A stretch of 12,067 nt of DNA from positions 1 through 12,067 of the forward strand of contig CAMZLC010000188.1 in NCBI GenBank assembly GCA_947311605.1, in the 5' to 3' direction. This DNA is from an uncultured Sulfurovum sp. (lineage in GTDB: Bacteria; Campylobacterota; Campylobacteria; Campylobacterales; Sulfurovaceae). The position numbers and the translations under genes are program-made. Under the pieces are notes generated by a model, which saw nothing but the letters and a program-made list of their open reading frames with translations, searched no databases and was not told where the DNA came from. Below are positions 7,262 to 12,067 of the stretch, in pieces (the stretch's first letter is position 1; every line of letters starts with the position of its first letter).

Positions 7262-7283
7262 ATACTCTCTAGATAGTGTGTCG

Positions 7284-7306
7284 GCCAAGGGAAGGATCCC
7301 TTTGGC
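7284..7306 (-). repeat. Second hairpin just after the dppA stop codon
   Basis: AAGGGA (7287-7292) and TCCCTT (7297-7302) form a perfect 6-bp stem around a four-base loop. GCC/GGC (7284-7286 and 7304-7306) extends it by three pairs past a single bulged base at 7303. It begins ten bases after the dppA stop in the operon direction. No U-tract follows. With the hairpin at 7230-7261 it makes a tandem structured spacer, fitting a block to 3' exonuclease or partial transcription attenuation after dppA. Confidence 0.55.
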
Positions 7307-7315
7307 GCTGCTATA

Positions 7316-8908
7316 CTACTTGTCAAACCATACTTTATTGAATATTCTTTTTCCCATAGGATCCAGCTTGAAATCCATGACGTTTTTGCGCACAGCTTCG
7401 ACGACGAGAGAGTTGGCTACTGTCACCCAGGGAACCTCTCTTCCGAAGACCTCTTGTGCTTTTTTGTAGAGTTTGGTTCGCTCAGCGATATCAGTGGTGA
7501 CTTTGGCCTTGGCGACCAACTCATCAAACTCTTTGTTTTTCCAAGCGGCACGGTTGGATACCGGGATCTTGGCAGCATGAGAAGTGAGCAGAACATCCAG
7601 GAAGTTGTCTGGATCACCGTTGTCTCCGGTCCAGCCCAGCAGACAGGCATCGTGCTCCAAGTTTCTACCCTTGCTCAAGTAGGTACCCCAGTCATAGGAG
7701 ACGATCTTGGTCTTGACACCGACTTTGGCGAGGTCTGCTTGCATCGCTTCTGCCACTTTTCTGGCATTAGGCATATAGGGGCGCACCACTGGCATAGCCC
7801 AGAGGTCAAACTCGAGGTTTTCGTACCCTGCCTCCTTGAGGAGTGCTTTGGCTTTTTCTGGATCATAGGTGTATTTGGGGATATCGGGATTGTAACTCCA
7901 CATGGTAGGAGGAATGGGTGAATAGGCTGGCTTCCCAAAGCCTGCATAAATTGCTTTGACGATCCCCTCTTTGTTGATCGCATGGTTGATCGCTCTTCTG
8001 ACCCTGACATCCTTGAAGGCTTTGACCTTTTCTGTGTTAAGCGCCAGATAACCGACATTGAGCCCTTCCTGCTTGACCAGCTTGATGTTGGGGTCTTTCT
8101 CCAAAGTAGGGATCTCTTCAGGATTAGGGAAGTCCATGACATGGATAGAGCCTACCTTGAGCTCAGCTGCACGGACTGAAGAGTTGGTGATGACTTTGAG
8201 GATGAGCTTCTTGATATAGGGTTTTCCACCCCAGTAGCTCTCATTTGCCGTGAAGATCATCTTGTCATCTTTGACCCATTTTTGGAAGACAAAGGGGCCC
8301 GTACCTACAGGATAGCGTGAAAGTTTCTCTGCCTCTCCTTTTTTCATGAGGGCATTGGCGTACTTGCTGGAGAGGATAGAGGCAAAGTCCATTGCCATAT
8401 TGGAGAGGAATGGTGCTTCACGCTTGTTGAGTGTGATCTTGACAGTGTATTTGTCTACTTTTTCGATGCTTTTGACGATCTTGCTCATGCTCATGGATCC
8501 CCAGTACTTGTAGGAGCCGCCGACCTTATGGAAGGGATGCGTGTCAAGTAGTTGTCTGTTGAGGGAGAAGAGTACATCGTCAGCGGTCAGCTCATCTCTT
8601 TCACTGTAAAATTTGGTAGGCTCAAAAAAGACACCTTTTCTGAGATGAAAGGTATAGCTGAGCCCATCGTCTGAGACCTCCCAGGACTCTGCCAAGCCAG
8701 GCTCCATAATCGTAGTACCCAGCTTGAACTGTACCAGGGTGTCATAGACCTGCTTGGAGCCGTAGAAGCTCTCTCCGTCTGTTGCATGTGCTGGGTCGAG
8801 CGAGACCGAGTCGCCGCTACGCCCGAAGACCAATACACCGCCATATTTGGGTGCGGCATATGCCATAGTCGTTGCAAGCAACAACGCCGATATGAGTAAT
8901 TTTCTCAT
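7316..8908 (-). CDS. dppA: Periplasmic dipeptide-binding protein DppA
   Basis: This is the substrate-binding protein of the dipeptide importer, 530 residues, close to the family's usual length. The signal peptide is residues 1-18 (MRKLLISALLLATTMAYA); there is no lipobox cysteine, so it should be soluble in the periplasm. Blocks shared with E. coli DppA include YGGVLVFGRSGDSVSLDPA (22-40), VGTGPFVFQKW (201-211), GLNVGYLALNTEK (282-294), MPVVRPYMPNAR (372-383) and GWTGDNGDPDNFL (425-437). The last contains the aspartate region that holds the peptide amino group in E. coli DppA, which argues for dipeptides rather than longer peptides. The start is clear: AAAGGAG a few bases before ATG. It is the first gene of the operon, with a promoter in the divergent region behind it. 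Family members can also bind heme or other ligands, so specificity is inferred. Confidence 0.95.
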   Translation of the reverse strand: MRKLLISALLLATTMAYAAPKYGGVLVFGRSGDSVSLDPAHATDGESFYGSKQVYDTLVQFKLGTTIMEPGLAESWEVSDDGLSYTFHLRKGVFFEPTKFYSERDELTADDVLFSLNRQLLDTHPFHKVGGSYKYWGSMSMSKIVKSIEKVDKYTVKITLNKREAPFLSNMAMDFASILSSKYANALMKKGEAEKLSRYPVGTGPFVFQKWVKDDKMIFTANESYWGGKPYIKKLILKVITNSSVRAAELKVGSIHVMDFPNPEEIPTLEKDPNIKLVKQEGLNVGYLALNTEKVKAFKDVRVRRAINHAINKEGIVKAIYAGFGKPAYSPIPPTMWSYNPDIPKYTYDPEKAKALLKEAGYENLEFDLWAMPVVRPYMPNARKVAEAMQADLAKVGVKTKIVSYDWGTYLSKGRNLEHDACLLGWTGDNGDPDNFLDVLLTSHAAKIPVSNRAAWKNKEFDELVAKAKVTTDIAERTKLYKKAQEVFGREVPWVTVANSLVVEAVRKNVMDFKLDPMGKRIFNKVWFDK

Positions 8909-8935
8909 GATTTCTCCTTTGAATTGTGTAGCATA

Positions 8936-8944
8936 ATTCTACCA
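8936..8944 (-). promoter_or_regulatory. Candidate dppA promoter (extended -10)
   Basis: On the minus strand TGGTAGAAT matches an extended -10 element (TG-n-TAGAAT) 27 bases before the dppA start. The T-rich run upstream (8945-8963) is common in Campylobacterota promoters, which often lack a clear -35. Transcription would begin near 8929 and leave a short leader holding AAAGGAG. Confidence 0.45.
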
Positions 8945-8963
8945 TAAAAAAGATATAATAAAC

Positions 8964-8992
8964 TTGTTTTAATTTCATAATTGTTGTATTAT
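8964..8992 (+). promoter_or_regulatory. Candidate promoter of the dipeptide epimerase gene
   Basis: TTGTTT (8964-8969) and TATTAT (8987-8992) are 17 bases apart, the optimal spacing for a housekeeping promoter, and lie 40 bases before the epimerase start. The site is back to back with the dppA promoter, so one regulator bound between them (8945-8963) could control both transcripts. No clear operator dyad is visible there. Confidence 0.45.
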
Positions 8993-9031
8993 TCCCCTCA
9001 AGATGTAAATAATGTATACAAAGAATAGAAA

Positions 9032-10150
9032 ATGAAAATAAGAAATATAGAAATAGGCACCATCGAGATACCTTTGCTGACACCATTTCGTACTGCATTG
9101 CGAACAGTAGATCTGCTGGAGGGGATCATTGTCCGTGTAGTCACGGAATCAGGCATGGTAGGTTACGGTGAGACGGCTCCGACAGAAGCGATCACCGGTG
9201 ACAGAAAACACGGTATCATCACTGCTTTGGAGATACTCTCTGACTGTATGATAGGGGAATCTATAGGGAATCAAGAGCGACTCCTCACTATCATCCATCA
9301 GACCGTAGAGAAAAATTTCAGTGCAAAATCAGCCATGGAGATCGCACTGTATGACCTCTGGGCACAAGCAGAAGGGGTGCCACTCTACCGCTATCTAGGC
9401 GGTGAAGCAGATCGCTTCCACACAGGCATTACCATTAGTCTCAATCCGGTGGAGACTATGGTGGCTGATGCACTGAAGGCAGTGAAAAATGGCTTCGAGA
9501 GCCTGAAGATAAAGCTAGGAGAAGCACCTGCAGAGGATATCGGCAGGGTGGAGGCGATCGCTGCTGCGGTGGGCAAGCAGATAGGACTCAAGCTAGATGC
9601 CAATCAGGGTTGGAGTCCGAAAGAGACAGTGGCATTCCTCGCAGAACTGGAACAGAGAGAGCTAAGGGTGCAGCTGATCGAGCAGCCTGTCAGACGCGCA
9701 GATTTCGAGGGCTTGAAGTATATTAAGGAACGAAGTACGATACCGGTACTGGCGGATGAGAGTGCCTTCTCTCCTGAGGATGCAAGAGCACTGCTGGCGA
9801 GGCAAGCAGTAGATATGATCAACATCAAACTGGACAAGTGCGGCGGCATCAGCAAGGCTCTGGAGATCGCGGATATATGCAGGGAGTATGATACGGTGTG
9901 CATGATCGGCTGCATGCTGGAGGGGGCGATCAGCGTGGGAGCAGCTGCCCACATGGCCTCCGCTAGAGCGGAGACGGTCATACTCTACGATCTGGATGCA
10001 CCGATACTCTGCGGAGACTCTCCTGTCAGAGGCGGCGCATACTTTGGTGGTGCAGAGATTCACCTGTCTGAAAAACCTGGGCTGGGGATTGAGTGCGTGG
10101 ATGGTGTCGAGTGGCACAGAAAAATTTCTACAAAAAAGAGAGTTAGATGA
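9032..10150 (+). CDS. Dipeptide epimerase (L-Ala-D/L-Glu epimerase family, enolase superfamily)
   Basis: This 372-residue cytoplasmic enzyme belongs to the muconate lactonizing enzyme subgroup of the enolase superfamily. The full catalytic set is visible: KIK (Lys159, Lys161) and Lys266 in NIKLDK as the opposing bases, with Asp189 (LDANQGW), Glu217 (IEQP) and Asp242 (ADES) as magnesium ligands. The C-terminal DLD (Asp320, Asp322) is the DxD motif that binds the dipeptide amino group in L-Ala-D/L-Glu epimerases, and TPFRTALRTV (17-26) matches the substrate-lid region of that family. The likely reaction turns L-Ala-D-Glu from murein into L-Ala-L-Glu. It faces dppA across a 123-bp region, fitting uptake and use of murein dipeptides. 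The ribosome site before ATG 9032 is weak (AAAGAA). Exact specificity varies in this family (other dipeptides in some members). The stop overlaps the next gene's ATG. Confidence 0.9.
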   Translation: MKIRNIEIGTIEIPLLTPFRTALRTVDLLEGIIVRVVTESGMVGYGETAPTEAITGDRKHGIITALEILSDCMIGESIGNQERLLTIIHQTVEKNFSAKSAMEIALYDLWAQAEGVPLYRYLGGEADRFHTGITISLNPVETMVADALKAVKNGFESLKIKLGEAPAEDIGRVEAIAAAVGKQIGLKLDANQGWSPKETVAFLAELEQRELRVQLIEQPVRRADFEGLKYIKERSTIPVLADESAFSPEDARALLARQAVDMINIKLDKCGGISKALEIADICREYDTVCMIGCMLEGAISVGAAAHMASARAETVILYDLDAPILCGDSPVRGGAYFGGAEIHLSEKPGLGIECVDGVEWHRKISTKKRVR

Positions 10151-10688
10151 TACTATATAATATACATGGATTCAGAAGTACAGAAAATTCTGCCAAAGCG
10201 GTGCAGCTCAAGACCTACTATGGAGAAAAAATCCATATTGCCAAATTCTCCTATGTGCCGGTACAGGCTATTCGGACATTGGAGCAGATCATTGAGGAGT
10301 ATGAGATACATGCGCTTATGGCAAGTTCTCTGGGAGGGTTTTATGCAACATATCTCTCGGAAAATATGCTCTCAAGTGTGCACTGATCAATCCATCGGTA
10401 CGACCATATGAGACATTGGGGGAGTATCTTGGAAAGAACGAGACCCACGACGGAGAGTTGTTCACTTGGAAAGAGGTCTATATGGAGCAGCTCAGTCAGT
10501 ATATAGTCCCCAGACCCACAGTAGCGAATTATCAACTCTTCCTCAAGACGGGTGATGAGATACTGGACTACAGAGTGGCAGCAGAGTACTATAGGGGCGC
10601 AGAGATCACCGTCGATGAGGGTGGCACACACAGATTTGATGATTTTGAGAGACATTTGGCAGAGGCATATTCTTTTTTGTCAGTGTAA
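10147..10688 (+). pseudogene. YqiA/UPF0227-type esterase, frameshifted as written
   Basis: Two reading frames together make one alpha/beta-hydrolase of about 180 residues. The first (10147-10386) begins with the ATGA overlap on the epimerase stop and encodes MILYNIHGF and the nucleophile elbow ASSLGGFYATYL (Ser61). It then runs into an early stop at 10384-10386. The second frame continues the family sequence with INPSVRPYETLGEYLG, the acid loop TGDEILDYR and the catalytic histidine in GGTHRF. Adding one A to the AAAA run at 10361-10364 restores a continuous protein (YLSE then KYALKCALINP). The rest shows no decay, so a sequencing or assembly error, or a very recent mutation, is more likely than an old pseudogene. 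E. coli YqiA is an esterase of unclear physiological role. The heptamer here is not a canonical -1 slippery site. Confidence 0.85.
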
Positions 10689-10710
10689 AATAAATCAATT
10701 AATAATAACC

Positions 10711-10757
10711 AGATAATATTAATTATCTTATAAAGAACTTTATCTTATAATTCTTTA
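10711..10757 (+). promoter_or_regulatory. Peroxidase gene promoter with nested dyads and direct repeats
   Basis: TATAAT at 10746-10751 is a perfect -10 element 31 bases before the peroxidase ATG; the -35 is poor. Packed around it are an inverted repeat AGATAAT/ATTATCT (10711-10717 and 10722-10728), a direct repeat TATCTTATAA (10724-10733 and 10741-10750) and an inverted repeat TAAAGAA/TTCTTTA (10731-10737 and 10751-10757). TTATAATTCTTTACA resembles a PerR box (TTATAATnATTATAA) in its left half, and GATAATATTAATTATC resembles a Fur box. A metalloregulator that responds to peroxide or iron is therefore likely, but which one cannot be told here. Confidence 0.5.
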
Positions 10758-10781
10758 CATCTAGACTATTAGGAGGAAAAG

Positions 10782-11804
10782 ATGAAAATAAGTAAAGTAG
10801 CCGCCATAGCAGTTGTGGCCTCTTCGTGTGTGTTTGGTGCAGCATCTGTTGTCGATATGGCCAAACAAAAAGGGCTCATGGCAATCCCTACAAACAGGGC
10901 AGAGCTTGCTAAGCTTGTGGATCCCAATGGCACCATCACTGATACCAGAGTAGAGCTTGGTAAACGATTGTACTTTGAGCCCAGACTCTCCAAGAGTGGC
11001 ATTATTTCATGTAATACTTGCCACAATCTTGGGTTAGGAGGTGCCGATGGTGTGCCGGCAGCAGTAGGACATAAATGGACAGCAAACCCCCATCATTTAA
11101 ATTCACCAACTGTATACAACTCTGTGTTTTCTAAAGCACAGTTCTGGGATGGCAGAAGTCCCCATCTGGAGGATCAGGCTCAGGGACCAATGCAGGCAGG
11201 ACCAGAAATGGCAGCACCCAAATCTTTAGTAGAAGAAAGAATAAACTCCATCCCTGCTTATGTGGCTGAATTCAAGAAAGCTTATGGGGATAATGTTAAA
11301 ATAGATTTTGAAAAAATCACCTCTACAATAGGAATCTTTGAGAGAACACTGGTCACCCCATCTAGATTTGATGACTTTCTCAATGGCAAAGCAGATGCCT
11401 TGTCTGCTGCAGAGAAAGATGGACTGAAAGTCTTCTTGGATAAAGGGTGCGCGAACTGCCATACTGGTATAGCATTGGGCGGCACTATGCAGCCGTTTGG
11501 ACTTGCTGCAAAGTATAAATTTGCAAAAGTGGGTGACTTTAAAGGTGATGCTAAAGGTATGGTCAAAACACCAACGCTTCGCAATATCACTGAGACAGCA
11601 CCCTATTTCCATAATGGTGCTATATGGGATCTTGCTGATGCCGTCAAGGAAATGGGGAGTGTGCAGCTTGGTATTAAGATCTCCGATGAAGAGGCAGGCA
11701 AAATTGTTACATTCTTCGGTTCACTCAAGGGTCGCAAGCCAGAGGTGAAATACCCGCAATTACCGGAAAGCACAATTAAAACACCAAAGCCTGCATTCGA
11801 CTAA
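10782..11804 (+). CDS. Diheme cytochrome c peroxidase (periplasmic)
   Basis: This enzyme reduces hydrogen peroxide to water in the periplasm with electrons from small c-type cytochromes. The product is 340 residues with a signal peptide ending near residue 19-21. Two heme c sites are present: CNTCH (Cys77, Cys80, His81) and CANCH (Cys223, Cys226, His227). VGHKW (His97, Trp99) holds the histidine that ligates the N-terminal heme in the oxidised form and the inter-heme tryptophan; AQFWDGRSP and QAQGPM follow as usual. TPTLRNITETAPYFHNGA (263-280) and EMGSVQLG, with Met291 as probable distal ligand of the C-terminal heme, complete the bacterial CCP pattern (as opposed to MauG, which has no such methionine). 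AGGAGG lies five bases before ATG. It stands alone between its own promoter and a terminator-like hairpin, next to a peroxiredoxin gene. Confidence 0.95.
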   Translation: MKISKVAAIAVVASSCVFGAASVVDMAKQKGLMAIPTNRAELAKLVDPNGTITDTRVELGKRLYFEPRLSKSGIISCNTCHNLGLGGADGVPAAVGHKWTANPHHLNSPTVYNSVFSKAQFWDGRSPHLEDQAQGPMQAGPEMAAPKSLVEERINSIPAYVAEFKKAYGDNVKIDFEKITSTIGIFERTLVTPSRFDDFLNGKADALSAAEKDGLKVFLDKGCANCHTGIALGGTMQPFGLAAKYKFAKVGDFKGDAKGMVKTPTLRNITETAPYFHNGAIWDLADAVKEMGSVQLGIKISDEEAGKIVTFFGSLKGRKPEVKYPQLPESTIKTPKPAFD

Positions 11805-11812
11805 AATACCTT

Positions 11813-11834
11813 ATGCCCTCTTGTGGGGGGGCAT
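11813..11834 (+). terminator. Probable intrinsic terminator after the peroxidase gene
   Basis: ATGCCCTC (11813-11820) pairs with GGGGGCAT (11827-11834) in an 8-bp stem with one G-U pair and a six-base loop. It starts nine bases after the stop codon. The sequence after it (CTATCTTCTCTT) is pyrimidine-rich rather than a pure U-run, so termination may be incomplete. Confidence 0.6.
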
Positions 11835-11906
11835 CTATCTTCTCTTAAATACTTTATTAAAAATGCCAATATAATTATAATCTATCAAAAATATGCTATT
11901 ATAAGT

Positions 11907-11958
11907 TATATTTTAAAATATAGGATAAAATTTATCCTATATTAATAATTATAGGATA
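11907..11958. repeat. Overlapping palindromes with three TATAGGATA half-sites
   Basis: Two perfect palindromes overlap here. The first is TATATTTTAAAATATA (11907-11922). The second has 13-bp arms around a single base: AATATAGGATAAA (11917-11929), A11930, TTTATCCTATATT (11931-11943). The half-site TATAGGATA appears at 11919-11927, inverted at 11933-11941, and again at 11950-11958, where it runs into the likely -10 of the peroxiredoxin gene. This placement is what an operator array would look like. The A/T-rich background makes the first palindrome less telling than the second. Confidence 0.6.
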
Positions 11959-11962
11959 TACT
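11957..11962 (+). promoter_or_regulatory. Candidate -10 element of the peroxiredoxin gene
   Basis: TATACT lies 36 bases before the ATG and overlaps the third TATAGGATA half-site, with the 27-base palindrome covering the position of a -35. A protein bound at the palindrome could block RNA polymerase. No recognisable -35 hexamer is present, which is normal in Campylobacterota. Confidence 0.4.
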
Positions 11963-11998
11963 TTCGCTACCAATAAAAATTATTATCAAGGAAACAAC

Positions 11999-12067
11999 AT
12001 GTTAGTGACAAAAAAAGCTCCGGACTTTACAGCAACCGCGGTACTCGCAAATGGTCAGATCGTAGAG
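11999..12067 (+). CDS. 2-Cys peroxiredoxin (AhpC/TSA family), 5' end only
   Basis: Only the first 23 codons are in the window; the gene runs off the right edge. The opening MLVTKKAPDFTATAVLANGQ matches the conserved start of Campylobacterota AhpC/TsaA peroxiredoxins, in which the APDF motif begins the thioredoxin fold. The catalytic cysteines are beyond the window and cannot be checked. The start is supported by AAGGA (11989-11993) a few bases upstream and by the family alignment. The product would reduce hydrogen peroxide and organic peroxides in the cytoplasm, complementing the periplasmic peroxidase upstream. Confidence 0.85.
   Translation, partial: MLVTKKAPDFTATAVLANGQIVE

Noticed and set aside
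7675..8142. 155-codon frame on the minus strand inside dppA
   Set aside because: It is an out-of-frame reading of conserved dppA with low-complexity Ser/Lys/Arg-rich content and no start context.
10358..10366. Programmed -1 frameshift in the yqiA-type gene
   Set aside because: G-GAA-AAT does not fit X-XXY-YYZ, no upstream ribosome-like stimulator or downstream stem is evident, and this family is not known to use recoding.
10711..10728. AGATAAT/ATTATCT hairpin as terminator of the epimerase-esterase transcript
   Set aside because: The stem is almost entirely A/T, no U-run follows and it overlaps the peroxidase promoter; an operator is the better reading.

Overview
The window looks like chromosome from a Campylobacterota (epsilonproteobacterial) species, probably a free-living Sulfurovum/Sulfurimonas-type organism. 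The reasons are family resemblance, A/T-rich spacers, tightly packed genes with TGATG and ATGA overlaps, an H. pylori-like dppABCDF order with short DppD and DppF, and a peroxiredoxin that begins MLVTKKAPDF. I could not run a database search, so the placement is inference.

Layout. Positions 1-440 hold no convincing gene but carry several dyads, including a REP-like GC hairpin. Positions 361-3659 (+) are proV-proW-proX, a complete osmoprotectant (glycine betaine/proline betaine) ABC importer of the E. coli ProU type. Positions 3701-8908 (-) are dppA-dppB-dppC-dppD-dppF, a complete dipeptide ABC importer converging on proX. A 123-bp divergent promoter region separates dppA from a dipeptide (L-Ala-D/L-Glu) epimerase gene (9032-10150, +), which overlaps a YqiA-type esterase gene (10147-10688) that is frameshifted as written. 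Next come a diheme cytochrome c peroxidase (10782-11804), a terminator-like hairpin, an A/T-rich region with overlapping palindromes, and the first 23 codons of a 2-Cys peroxiredoxin (11999 to the window end).

How the genes work together. ProVWX imports compatible solutes under osmotic stress. Dpp plus the epimerase makes a plausible murein-peptide scavenging unit: Dpp brings in dipeptides and the epimerase converts L-Ala-D-Glu to L-Ala-L-Glu, which ordinary peptidases can cleave. The peroxidase and peroxiredoxin remove peroxide in the periplasm and cytoplasm respectively, and both have dyad-rich promoter regions that could bind a Fur/PerR-type repressor.

I see no clearly new multi-gene system. 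The points most worth a second look are non-coding or structural: the ambiguous proV start, the tandem hairpins between dppA and dppB, the palindrome cluster before the peroxiredoxin gene, the repeat-rich peroxidase promoter, the REP-like element before proV, and the single-base lesion in the yqiA-like gene.
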